In this document: piece after piece, positions 12,500-23,600 of the stretch
Numbering within the stretch: the first letter of the stretch is position 1
Layout of the letters: every line of letters starts with the position of its first letter
NCBI GenBank assembly: GCA_963513935.1
Contig: OY740766.1
Location: 7,657,000 to 7,720,999, forward strand
Direction of reading: 5' to 3'
Source of the DNA: Aphrophora alni
Lineage: Eukaryota > Arthropoda > Insecta > Hemiptera > Aphrophoridae
DNA length: 64,000 bases
The notes under the pieces: model-generated
What the model was told of the DNA's origin: nothing
Database searches by the model: none
What the model saw: the letters and a program-made list of their open reading frames with translations, nothing else
Made by a program: the position numbers and the translations under genes

Positions 12500-14224
12500 T
12501 TACAACAATTGTAAATTATCCATCTTTTTCCGATGGTTCCCCGATTGGTGAAACATTTTATAAAATATAGCCTGCATTCTTAACATAATTACAACGTTAA
12601 CTACTTCTGTCCACATGGACAGTTTGTCTAACCCATTCATTACAATAGAACCTTTCCTAACAAAAGATCGCCCTTTGTTATTGTCTCGGAGTACTGACAA
12701 AACACCTTTCTCTTTCTCCCTTACAAACATAACTACATTTCTCTTTCTCTCAAACATCTTAGAACCTACTGACCTAATTTCAACATCTGTTCGTTCAGGA
12801 ATTCTAACCCCACCATTCTTATACACTAGTACAAAACCTTCTTTTACTATTTCTACATTTTTACTTTCAAGATTATATTTAAAGTTACTTTTTTCACAAA
12901 AACTTTTAATTTCTTGTTCTTGTATTCTAAAAATATTTCTAAATTCTAACATCGCATATTTTTCAAAATCTACAATCCTATGGTAAACTCGTTTTTTAAG
13001 ATAAACAGCTGATTCCTTTATTATTGGATTATTTACTTTTACTTTGTTTTTCAAATTACTTATACCTATTCCAACCCCACTAGACATATTAATTTCAACA
13101 TTACTTGTTATTTCTAGATTTACCTTGTTACCTAACCCATTATTCATTATTTTAGAAATTTCTTGAACACAATCATTCACACAATTGTCTTCAATTATTA
13201 TTAAATCATCTGACATCTCTTTTGTTTCATTAAAACTGTTAATTTCTACTTCAGCTACTGTTTGATCTAAATTGTTATCTAAATTATTAATATTTTCTAC
13301 CAAAACACCTTCTACACTATTAATCTGTTCAAATTCTACTTTTTTCTCACAATAGCTTAATTCAAATTCTACTTTATTATTAGTTTCCATTACATTAATT
13401 TCCATTTTAAGATTCTGTTCAAATTTTACATAATTTGGTTTTAATTCAACCCTCATTTCTTCAAATTTTTTACACATTGCTTCTTTTAAATCTAAATTAT
13501 CTTGTCTTAGCTCTAATTTACTCAGTTTCAAGTCATTATCTATTTTATCCAGTTTAACATTATTCTGTTCAAGTCTAACATTAAAAACCTCCAGTTTAGC
13601 ATTGATTTCTATCTTGTTTTGATCAAACTTGTTACTTATTTCTTTTAATTCCAACTTGTTTTGATCAAACCTATTATTTATACATTCAAACTTTTTATCA
13701 TTATCTCGTTTAAGTTCTAGATTATTCTGTTTTGTTTCTAAGCTACTTTGTTCAAATTTCTGATCAAATTTACTCATCAATTGCTCAAACATACTCTTAA
13801 TCTCTAAATCCTGATCATTATTTTTTACACTCTTATCTGTTCTAACCTCTTCAGCTCTCAAATCCTTATCTGAATTTTCCTTTACAGTTTCTACCCCTGG
13901 TGTTTCTACTAATTTTTTATTTATATCTTCACACTGTTGTTTACTATTTAGAATCCTATCACTATCAAACCCATTAAAATCCGAACCTGAACTACTAATT
14001 TTACTCATACTTGAACGTCTACTATTACTATTATTACTTATTTCTTGATCTAAAAAATTTTGTGCAAATTGTTCATTTGTTTGTTCATTACTTTTCGATT
14101 CCTTCTGTAAATTATCAAAAATATCCCCCGTAAATTCTAATGACTCTATATTATTTAAAGAATTTTGATTTCCTAACTCTACCTGTTCCTCACTATTATT
14201 AACATTTACAATTTCTGACTCCAT
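12500..14224 (-). CDS. Gag-like coiled-coil protein of the LTR element (574 aa)
   Basis: An intact 574-codon frame begins ~150 bp inside the 5' (right) LTR, the place of gag. Residues 1-140 are acidic and rich in Asn, Ser and Glu. About 145-290 is a long heptad region of short tandem repeats (KFDQKFEQ, RFDQNKLELKE, KFDQNKIEINA, RLEQNNVKLDK) that should form a coiled coil. Residues ~290-400 are Asn/Glu/Val-rich with further FELSY- and VEFEQ-type segments. The last ~170 residues are basic and folded-looking (VYLKKRVYHRIVDFEKYAM and on). No CCHC zinc knuckle, protease or RT is visible. Structural Gag function is inferred from position only; a coiled-coil accessory protein is possible. Codon use follows the C-poor skew of the element and differs from the host exons. 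The frame on the opposite strand at 12615-12986 is its shadow. Confidence 0.6.
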   Translation of the reverse strand: MESEIVNVNNSEEQVELGNQNSLNNIESLEFTGDIFDNLQKESKSNEQTNEQFAQNFLDQEISNNSNSRRSSMSKISSSGSDFNGFDSDRILNSKQQCEDINKKLVETPGVETVKENSDKDLRAEEVRTDKSVKNNDQDLEIKSMFEQLMSKFDQKFEQSSLETKQNNLELKRDNDKKFECINNRFDQNKLELKEISNKFDQNKIEINAKLEVFNVRLEQNNVKLDKIDNDLKLSKLELRQDNLDLKEAMCKKFEEMRVELKPNYVKFEQNLKMEINVMETNNKVEFELSYCEKKVEFEQINSVEGVLVENINNLDNNLDQTVAEVEINSFNETKEMSDDLIIIEDNCVNDCVQEISKIMNNGLGNKVNLEITSNVEINMSSGVGIGISNLKNKVKVNNPIIKESAVYLKKRVYHRIVDFEKYAMLEFRNIFRIQEQEIKSFCEKSNFKYNLESKNVEIVKEGFVLVYKNGGVRIPERTDVEIRSVGSKMFERKRNVVMFVREKEKGVLSVLRDNNKGRSFVRKGSIVMNGLDKLSMWTEVVNVVIMLRMQAIFYKMFHQSGNHRKKMDNLQLL

Positions 14225-14371
14225 TTTTATCTTATTATATTTAACACAAAAAATTTTAAAAAAGAATCTTTCTTATTATGATAGAGAGAGTCCTTACCTT
14301 GATTTTAAGAGTTCTCATTACCAAAATCACTGTTTATTTCGACTAAAAAGGCCCACAGTTGCGGCGACATT

Positions 14372-15784
14372 TGTAACAATTTAAAAAATGGATGAAGTTA
14401 CTTTTTTATGTTATTAATTTTGTTAATTTGCTCGACTATAGGGCGCCAGGTTTGCTTTAGCATACCAATTTAGAAAAAAGTGAATTTAATTATTTATAAA
14501 ATCTCTGGGGTCGCAAGCTCTTTTTACAGTGTACTCACAGTGATTCTGGGTTTCAAAAATGAAAACACTTGTCTCTGAAATATTACATAAAAATTTATTA
14601 AACATAAAACACATTAGATTCATGTAACAGAGATAAAAAAAGAAAAATTTATATAAGACATCTTACAACCTATCAATATTACTATCATTGAAAAAGAATC
14701 TAATCAAATTATATTAATAACTTTAAGTTATTTAGTTGCAACTCCAAAAAATAATGAAAAAGGATTTTACTTTACTTCTCATAGCAAATATTTTAATTAT
14801 AAAAAATATAATTTTTATTGAAATTGAGAATTAGTTTTATTAATAAAACAAATAACTTTATTTGATCATATTATTTTACTTAAAGACTCCACAACAAACA
14901 CATTGAATCTTATTAATGAAATACATAATTTTTATGATATCAAATATATATCTTGAAAGTATATAAAAAGGTCTAAATTGTTCAAAGTACATATATATAT
15001 GGTTAAATAATGAAAGTCTAAACGTGTTATACCAAATCACGTTATGTTCTTTAAAAAAAAAAAAAAAAAACACTTTCCTCGAAGGATGATTCGTGTCTTT
15101 CCATGTGACTGCGTGCTAATTATAGAGATGCTTTGTCCACTATCAACGAATTGTCTTTTGTTCATCGCTCACGAGATTTATTTTGTTGTACATGTATTAC
15201 AACCAATTATTAATGTCTTATGCTAACTTTAATTGTTCCATATATCTTATAGAAGAGTTCTTTGTCGAGAATTCGAAAATCACGTGGCAGCGATTGCACA
15301 ACATAACTGAAAATTGCAAGTTATTACGCTTTTTCATTTAAAAGTTTATTTATTGAAAACAATATTGTCTTAGCACTTTTGAAATTGTTAATACACCATG
15401 TCTTTCACAAATTTAACTTCTGAACACATTTTTTAATGTTCTAACAGAAACTCGGAGAACTGCCATTCATAGGTCTTAGAGCAACTAGCCCCAAACGAAG
15501 ACTGATCTAAGCACGAGATTTTTCTCTCTTCCGCAAGAGAGCTGTTCCGGTAAACGTTACCAAAGTTCAACATACTCCCCACATAACACAAAATTTTACA
15601 TATTCTATTTATAAAAAACAAATTATACTAAAATTGACATTATTACATATTTGGTTTTCTTGAAAATCTATTTTTCTTTTATTTATGAAGTTATTGAATA
15701 AAATTATGATTTGAACAGCCTGTTTTCGGCGCTAAACCGCGGATTTTAAATCTATTACAAATTATGATTTTTTACATCACCACA
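14372..15784 (-). repeat. Right LTR (5' LTR in element orientation)
   Basis: A 1,413-bp direct repeat of 7693-9105, with TG...CA termini on the plus strand and the AAAG target duplication at 15785-15788. Confidence 0.9.
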
Positions 15785-16395
15785 AAAGTTTTTGTCTATA
15801 GTAAGAAGGCTAGAATTAGTTTATTTTATGTGAGTAAAAACTTCTTTTTGTTTTACTAGTTAAAAAATATTTTAATAAATAAACATGTTACAAGATAAAA
15901 TTTTATTTATGTTAATAAAAATGAAGGTTAAAATAGTTTTGTCAGTTTTTACTTGTTAGCTAGCGTATTCTCTTTTATTTAATCCATTTTTGTTTCATTA
16001 CTGTTCAATATTAACAATATTTTAATTATTTTAGGAAACTTAATTTTCTCATTCTGTCATTTCGATATTAACTGTCTGGTGTAACTACCTATGTGAGCCA
16101 TAGATGATAATGTGTGACCAGCACATCGAGCTTCCTTCACAATAATTCTTGCATTTGCAACCAATGGATTTGCTCTCGTCAAGATGCTAGATCAATACTG
16201 TTATTTTTTGATTGATGGGGATTGGCAGCAAAACCTATCATATACCAAATGAAAGCACTAGCCACTAGACGAACAGAGATTTACTAATCAAATATACTTA
16301 TGAACAATTATGAGTTTTGTGTGTTTAATTTTAAGCTTTTGTTACACTTGAGTTGGAAAAATATAAATAAATTACGTATTTTTTTTTCTTTTCAG

Positions 16396-16534
16396 AATAT
16401 CAATCCACTTTTAAAACAAAGAGTGCTGTCATTTTTACAAGAGAATTTAATCCAAAAACTATATAAAACAGTGACCTTACAATCCTGTAACAGCAATTCA
16501 TTTCAATCTTCTAGTCAAGACTTGAAGGACTCAG
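16396..16534 (+). CDS. Duplicated exon, copy 1 (unidentified gene)
   Basis: Identical to the exon at 17701-17839: it has the same pyrimidine-rich acceptor (TTTCTTTTCAG) and the same 139 nt, starting NINPLLKQRV. Its downstream border is the duplication junction, so the native donor CAG|GTACCC is replaced by CAG|GTCACA, which is still GT but weaker. Using both copies in one mRNA would add 139 nt and shift the frame, so at most one copy can be used per transcript. Confidence 0.6.
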
Positions 16535-17839
16535 GTCACAGACCACGAATAAAATTTGTTCAAAATTAGTATGTCCAGTGACGTCAGCGATAGTCCTAGC
16601 TACAGACTAAGTGCCGCATATATGTGGCGGACTATCCTGTAGACCGTGCCTAAACGATCTAACCTTCAAAATAGACTGTTGCGAAGAAATTTCTCATTTA
16701 GTATCAAGAAATCAACGCCGCAGATCTGCGGCGGCAGTCTATTTTAATGAGCCCAGCCGCCGCAGATCTGCGGTGTTGGGCTAGGAGTAGGACACGCCCG
16801 CAGCAAAATTGCGGCGGCAGTCTGTGGTTACGATTTTTTTTTAAACATTGTGGTAGCGAACGTGTTAATGACCTAATATCTGGTCTCGGAGTAATATATA
16901 ATTTAGCAGAACCTATTTTGACAAGATATGTGGAATGTTAATTCTACACTTTAAAACGTATCGCTACTTATTGGAGGTGTGTACTCAAGATCAAGACAGA
17001 TTAAATGACTTAAGATTAATTTTCAGTTGAAGTAGGAAATGTTGGACAAATCGAGATTTAAAAGCTTGGTTTTATGATCTAGTGATTGAAAAGTTTTTGT
17101 CTATAGTAAGAAGGCTAGAATTAGTTTATTTTATGTGAGTAAAAACTTCTTTTTGTTTTACTAGTTAAAAAATATTTTAATAAATAAACATGTTACAAGA
17201 TAAAATTTTATTTATGTTAATAAAAATGAAGGTTAAAATAGTTTTGTCAGTTTTTACTTGTTAGCTAGCGTATTCTCTTTTATTTAATCCATTTTTGTTT
17301 CATTACTGTTCAATATTAACAATATTTTAATTATTTTAGGAAACTTAATTTTCTCATTCTGTCATTTCGATATTAACTGTCTGGTGTAACTACCTATGTG
17401 AGCCATAGATGATAATGTGTGACCAGCACATCGAGCTTCCTTCACAATAATTCTTGCATTTGCAACCAATGGATTTGCTCTCGTCAAGATGCTAGATCAA
17501 TACTGTTATTTTTTGATTGATGGGGATTGGCAGCAAAACCTATCATATACCAAATGAAAGCACTAGCCACTAGACGAACAGAGATTTACTAATCAAATAT
17601 ACTTATGAACAATTATGAGTTTTGTGTGTTTAATTTTAAGCTTTTGTTACACTTGAGTTGGAAAAATATAAATAAATTACGTATTTTTTTTTCTTTTCAG
17701 AATATCAATCCACTTTTAAAACAAAGAGTGCTGTCATTTTTACAAGAGAATTTAATCCAAAAACTATATAAAACAGTGACCTTACAATCCTGTAACAGCA
17801 ATTCATTTCAATCTTCTAGTCAAGACTTGAAGGACTCAG
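16535..17839 (+). repeat. Tandem duplication unit 2 (empty-site copy)
   Basis: 1,305 bp equal to unit 1 without the LTR element. It preserves the uninterrupted insertion site GAAAAGTTTTTGTC at 17087-17100 and carries the exon copy with the original donor. Confidence 0.85.
17701..17839 (+). CDS. Internal exon of unidentified helical-repeat protein
   Basis: The acceptor TTTTTTTCTTTTCAG and donor CAG|GTACCC bound a 139-nt exon entered in phase 0 and left in phase 1. It encodes NINPLLKQRVLSFLQENL and then a Ser/Asn/Gln-rich tail ending SSSQDLKDSG. The terminal G plus GT of the exon at 19845 completes a Gly codon, so the two fit. Together the four exons give ~430 residues, mostly predicted helices with short loops, compatible with ARM/HEAT-type repeats. 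I do not recognise the family and assign no function. Confidence 0.65.
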
Positions 17840-17978
17840 GTACCCATATTTACCTTATAGTTTAATTATCATACTAAAATTTGAACTCAATTTTTGACTA
17901 ATCTTCATATTTCTTGGCCTAAGAAATCTGAAAAATAATATTCATCTGTTGTGGTTGTTATCTTCTATACACAAACGT

Positions 17979-18417
17979 TGCAATGGTTACAACAATTAGC
18001 TAGTGCTTGCAATTTGTGGTGGGGATCTTATATAGAAATGGCTACAGCAATTAGCTAGTACTTGCAATTTGTGGTGGGGATCTTATATAGCAATGGCTAC
18101 AACAATTAGCTAGTACTAGCAATTTGTGGTGGGGATCTTATATAGCAATGGCTACAACAATTAGCTAGTGCTTGCAATTTGTGGTGGGGATCTTATATAG
18201 CAATGGCTACAACAATTAGCTAGTACTAGCAATTTGTGGTGGGGATCTATATAGCAATGGCTACAACAATTAGCTAGTGCTTGCAATTTGTGGTGGGGAT
18301 CTTATATAGCAATGGCTACAACAATTAGCTAGTTCTTGCAATTGGTGGTGGGGATCTTATATAGCAATGGCTACAACAATTAGCTAGCGCTAGCAATTCA
18401 TGGTGGGGATCTTATAT
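17979..18417 (+). repeat. Minisatellite, about 8 copies of a 54-57 bp unit
   Basis: The unit contains AATGGCTACAACAATTAGCT, then AGTGCTTGCAATTTGTGGTG and GGGATCTTATATAG. Copies begin near 17979, 18036, 18092, 18148, 18204, 18257, 18312 and 18366, with few substitutions between them. It lies in the intron after the duplicated exon. Confidence 0.9.
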
Positions 18418-19404
18418 AATGTTTCAGAGTTGATGAATTTAGTTGCATTTTGATTCATATCTTTTGAGTAATTAAGTTACAACTCTCTAAATTAATAAAA
18501 ATTAGCAGATTTTAATTTGACATTTATTAATACCACCTCCAATGACAAATAACAAAGTTAATACCAAAATTATAATTTGAATGATGTAACCTATCAATCC
18601 AATAAAACTTGATTAGTTCAGTTAGAAGTCTTGATATAGCCAAGTTAAATACAAGAGATTAACTAGTAAAGAGATTACTTCATAGTACAGTTTCGATATT
18701 CATTAGAGCAAGACCAATATGAACAAAGAAATTGTATATAAACTATAAAACCTTTCAGATGAGTTGCAGCAACAATATGTGCAATAATTAGAAGATTCAG
18801 TAAACTTGTGTAAGTTAGTTTGCCTTCATACATTCTGTCTATGCAACCTTGGAGTTCTTTATGAAACCATATGTCACAAGCAGTTTTCTTTGTACAATTG
18901 GCAAATAGGATCTTATAACCAAGTACATCCATTTTTTGTCAACTCTTCTGATTTTCTGCACACATTTATCTACTCCAGAATAGCTCAAAATCAACTTGCA
19001 ATTTTCGCTTGTAGATCTATATTTTCCTAAATTTAACAAAATTTGTTGGTGTGGTTGTTATACTCGTGGTATTATTTATTAGTAGTCACGTCTAAACACA
19101 AATCACACAAAACAGTACTAATAATGCTAAACTATTATACTACCACACTGTCAGAATTTTGAATCATTCTATGGGGAAAAAAGAGAAAAGATTAGTCACC
19201 AACTCCTCTCATAAAAAATGCAGAATCAGGAGTTATTCGTTAAAAGAAGACATAAACCTAGATAGGGAGTAAAATTTAGTTTGAAATATTTATGAGATGA
19301 GAGGTGTTGGTGTGTATTACAGCACGACCAAATTGTGTTTTCAGTTTGTTTGGTTGATATAAAATATATCTCTATTAAAAATCTTGGCGATTGTAAAATA
19401 GGTC

Positions 19405-19680
19405 TGTTTAAACACCACAATGTCAGTCCTGTGAAAATTTATCAGCAGAATTGTGAATTGTATGGTAAAAGTGACAAGTGGGTAAGGGAGTTCAAATGAA
19501 GGATGAACGAATGTGCATGATTAGATGAAGAATGGGCAGTCTTCTGTTATAACAAAGAATTGCTAAGGAAAGTGGATGAGAAAATTCTCTAGGATGAACA
19601 GTTTACAATTTCCTTGGAAGTGCTTTACAGTTTGTCACTCGATACAATGATGAAGGTTATGCTTTTTTGACTATGGTGAT
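19405..19680 (+). pseudogene. Decayed mariner-family transposase N-terminal (HTH) fragment
   Basis: In a broken frame the plus strand reads SPVKIYQQNCELYGKSDKWV, then REFK, and after a gap ELLRKVDEKIL and QFTIS. This is the arrangement of the N-terminal helix-turn-helix region of mariner-type transposases, where a VEIHRQL..VYG segment is followed by WVREFK and by LL.KVDEKI..NRRFTIS. Stops and frameshifts make it non-functional. It lies in the intron before the 19845 exon. Identification rests on pattern memory, not on a search. Confidence 0.5.
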
Positions 19681-19844
19681 ACCTTTTAGTTTTCTAAAGC
19701 AGAAAGTGTTTTGAGAAATTTTGTACAATGTCTGTGTATCATTTCTCTAGGACAAAACAAAAATGTTTATATATTTTCTTTAACAACTTTTAAAAATTAA
19801 ATTAAAATAATATGTTCATTAATCTTAATACATTTATGTTTCAG

Positions 19845-20437
19845 GTGATGATTTATTCAACTTTAGTCCTGTTTCAAAAGAAGTTGTAAACGAGAACCTG
19901 AAACATATAGAAAAGGAAATCAAAGATTCTACTGATAAAAACATTCAGTTCATACAAGCAGTAATAAAATTGAAAACATTGGTAGATAAAAAACATAGAA
20001 TATCTTCATCGAAACTGGAATCTATTTTACTAATCAATGAAGACAATGAATCTTGGAAAACCCAATTGCAAAATGTTTCAATAAAAGATAAAATTGTGAC
20101 TAAAAATACGGACAAGGATTCACGAATGTTCCTAATTGAGCATTATAATACAAATTCTGTAGATTATGTCCAGTCTAATGTTTTAAAGTTTATTTTACAG
20201 ACATCTGATACAGATAGATTGTTATTACACTCAGCAAATTGTGTAATGAAAGTTATAGAATATGAGATTCAATATAATGCCATAGAATGTTTTCATTTTT
20301 GGAGAGGAACACTCGTAGAGTATGGAGTTGCAGTACTTTCAATTCTATGTGATCAAAATGAAGAATGTTTTGAAATGGTTTATAACTTTATTTGTTTAAT
20401 TCTTGAAAATATTTGGAGCAATGAAGAAATAAGAAAT
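19845..20437 (+). CDS. Internal exon of unidentified helical-repeat protein (197 codons)
   Basis: The acceptor TTTATGTTTCAG precedes GTGATGATTTATTC; the donor is AAGAAAT|GTAAGT, a near-consensus site. The exon is entered in phase 1 and left in phase 0, matching both neighbours. It encodes GDDLFNFSPVSKEVVNENL and a series of predicted helices, including a Leu-rich stretch around SNVLKFILQTSDTDRLLLH and another around GTLVEYGVAVLSILCDQNEE, of the kind seen in ARM/HEAT solenoids. There is no signal peptide or catalytic motif. It is the longest exon of the gene and strong evidence that the gene is real. Confidence 0.75.
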
Positions 20438-20511
20438 GTAAGTATATGTGCCTGTATAATATGTATGATTTAATTCCCGCCACTCCTATCATGCCTCACC
20501 GCTCTCTTAGA

Positions 20512-20601
20512 GTGTGTCCAATAGATTTTCACTTTCTCCTTTTGATTTGAATTACAATGGCTTCTTTATTTGCCTTGTGCTTTAAAATTATATTGGACAC
20601 A
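20512..20601. repeat. Small inverted repeat (TIR GTGTGTCCAATA)
   Basis: GTGTGTCCAATA at the left is inverted as TATTGGACACAC at the right, enclosing ~65 bp with no ORF. It looks like a very short MITE; the superfamily is not determined. Confidence 0.5.
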
Positions 20602-23600
20602 CCATTTGGCCAGTAGGTAACATCCTACTTATACATCAATGTAAGGAATATGTGCAGCTTATTTGTGATGGATTGTGTCATTTTCTGGTTCCACAAAAAT
20701 ATTATAACACTCGTTTACCTGAGTTACTTGACTATTGAAGATTCTTAACTTAATTATTTTTATATTTCTTTATTACTCCGTTTAGGGTAAAGCTGCAGAA
20801 AAGGAGCATTCACTTTCCTTACAGACATCTTCCTCATTACCTCCAATTCTAATCACTACACTTCCCAAGTAGGGTATGTCCATTCACCTCAACTACTTCC
20901 TCCTTGTTGATCCTTTTGAATCTGGCATTCAACCTGATATTAAATTTTTTATAATAATTAGTTTTTAACTCAACGACATTACCACAGTTTACCAGCTCCT
21001 GGAGTTGGAATTCCACTTGCTCTTGTTTGTAAAAATAGTAGACAGATGTTAGACTGGATCTGCAAACCATACTCCGACCTTATTATGAACCCCCCCAATT
21101 AACACCTCTAGCTCTTCCTTCACTTTTGTCATCACCTGATCCTACAAAAACCAAGAAAAACAACATACACTATTTCCTCACCCCCAAATCACACTCGAAT
21201 AACTTTTCACGCCTTTCCATTTTTTATAGCTTCACAATAGTAGTCATTACAGAACTTTTTACATAATGTAAACGATCTTAGAAGAATTCCAAGTTATTGT
21301 AATGTTTTCTAAATTGCTATCATGTTGGAATCAGATGTTCTAATAAAGTCGACTAAAGTCATGTACAATCTAGGATTGAAGTCACCACTCTATTTATTAA
21401 TTGGCCCATTTACAACATTATTGATATTTCTTCTGAATCCTCCTTGCTCTTTCTTTACCTTACTCCCTCTACATATACAGTAGTTTATGACCACTTTTGA
21501 GAACACAGGTGGTGTTTGAAGGTGTGTAATCAAGATATAAGAATTTTCAGAGTATGGAAACTCGGAACGGGTCAGGTTTAGAAGGACCACAGGTAAGTGT
21601 TCAGAAAGAAGTAAAACCTCCTTAGTATATAGTCAGAAAAGAGCTATTCAGTGTGGCATTTTACCTACCATGAAATAAATAAATTAAAAAAATAGTAAAG
21701 GAGCTTATTCATGGAAATTATTATACCAAATACCGTTTGAGGAAAGTTTTGTTAGTTAAAAGTCATGTTGTGTGTTAGTAAAACATGACTATTAATTTTG
21801 AAACCATCAGAAGTAAATTTTAGTAGTAAAAGCCAGCACATTTTAAAGCCTATTTTTATAAGAATATTGAATTGGTTTTTAACATTATACAAATTTTACT
21901 CTTTCTAAATCACAGACATATGAACAAAATAAATCTATAACTTAGATCTTGGACATCAGCTTAAACAAAAAATTGAATTTATTTCCTAAATCAAATTATA
22001 ACTTGCAGTCAATAAATGTATTGCAATTAAATTAAACCTAATATTATTTTAAAGCTTAGATGCTCAAAAATTGTAGTCTCCCTTTACAATTAGTTGTGTT
22101 ACATAAAGTATCTCATGGAAAAAAGAAATAATATATTTTCTTGCTGTTTAAAGAAGCGCCTGATAGGAAAGATGAAAGAGAGGGATCTAACCCAAGAGTA
22201 CATGAAAAAAGGTGTAGATCCAGCTAGGTTATCTCAAAAACAGTTTATAAAAACATATTGTATTTTATATTGTTTAAATTCTTGAAATGAAATTATAGCC
22301 GAAGGATTATGTTATGATCGCTATTACGGATAAAATCATATTTTTCATTTATTTTAAATGTAATTCTGATTCAGTCATTTATATGTAAGGTGCTTGATTG
22401 TCATACATATAAGAAATCCATAGTTTACATTATGTTTTTTATTGCTATGAATGTCTTTATTATATTTCTATCCCTCATAAAATTCTGACCGTGTAGTTAT
22501 CGTTCAGAAAGCGAAAATAGATCACGGTCGCTGTCCTAAACAATATATGGCACTAGCTGAACCCTACATTTATCACATTTTGGTTTAAATATAAGAACAG
22601 AAAAAATAATGTATTCAAGGAAAGTTAGCTTAGTTAGTGTAGTCAAAGTCCAATATCTCTCAGATTTTCATAATTAAAAAAAAAAAAAAAAAAAAAAAAA
22701 ATTGTCTCTGTTAAATATAATTTTATAGGCTTTTAAAAGTATGTGCTCTTCTATTTATAAACTATTAAAAACAACATGAAAACAAATTATACAATTAAAA
22801 AATATTAAGTTTATTGGGTTGAAAAATTAGGTACTATTTGAGATTGCCGAACACGAATATAGCCTCTAAATTATAAAATTCTGGATACATAGCCCGACAT
22901 GGCACCCAGTAGAAAATAATGAAAAAAAGAAGAAATTATATTTGTTTAACTTTTAAGGGAGATTTTTGTGTCACTGAGCATTAATATGAAGTCAAAAAAT
23001 TTAAAAATTATACGAATATGGCTCCTAAGTGTGTCCAATTTGTACTTCAATATGCATCATATTTTACACATGCTCTACTTTCATATTGAGATAACAACTC
23101 TCAAAATGTAGTGTACAAATAATAAGTATGTTTTACACCTGTATAGCAATTTGTAGTCTATATCTTAAAAATACTTTTAAAAATTAACCAGGAAGAAACA
23201 TAGATTTTTTAAAATTACCAGCAACATAATTAGCGTGAGTTAGTGGTTCTATTTTCAAAATGTTTCCTAATGTCAACTTGAAATGGCATATTAGTAACCC
23301 ACACTATTAAATGTGTATATAAAGTTTCAAGATCCTGAAAATTGTTCAAAATAAAGATGGTAACGTTGGTGAATCTTGGCGTTGTGAAACGCAAATGCAA
23401 CCTCCCTTTGTCTTCAGGATCATACCACTAACCCACACTTCATAACTTAGCCTAAAACTTCCTAACACTGCTTCAGTTCTTAAACTAGACTTACTTACCA
23501 GTTGTTTTACCTTGTAAGCTGGATCGCTGATCGGTTTTCTGCTACTTTAGAAAACTTTTTGTTTTCTCATTAATAACAGATTGTTTCCACAACTATTTAC

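Larger units (their letters stand above)
7693..15784 (-). mobile_element. LTR retrotransposon, 8,092 bp, gag-like ORF only
   Basis: Two 1,413-bp direct repeats flank 5,266 bp of internal DNA. On the plus strand each LTR begins TGTAACA and ends CACCACA, giving the usual TG...CA ends. The 4-bp AAAG lies on both sides, and the empty site GATTGAAAAGTTTTTGTC survives at 17082-17099, confirming insertion. The single long ORF is on the minus strand, so the 5' LTR is the right-hand one. Just inside it the minus strand reads TGTCGCCGCAACTGTGG, which could be a primer-binding site. No protease, reverse transcriptase or integrase is visible between 9106 and 12499. A 4-bp duplication suits Ty3/gypsy, but without pol the family is uncertain. 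It is best described as a large non-autonomous LTR element. Confidence 0.85.
7134..16534 (+). repeat. Tandem duplication unit 1 (interrupted by LTR element)
   Basis: The sequence 7134-7692 plus 15789-16534 (559 + 746 = 1,305 bp) matches 16535-17839 (1,305 bp) essentially base for base by eye. The junction between units joins GGACTCAG to GTCACAGACC, with a shared GT as microhomology. Unit 1 carries the LTR retrotransposon; unit 2 does not. The duplicated DNA includes the right part of the piggyBac MITE and one complete exon with its acceptor. Either a very recent duplication or an assembly join of two haplotypes could produce this. Confidence 0.85.

Noticed and set aside
12615..12986. 123-codon plus-strand frame
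   Set aside because: It lies antisense to the 574-codon gag-like ORF and reflects the C-poor composition of that strand.
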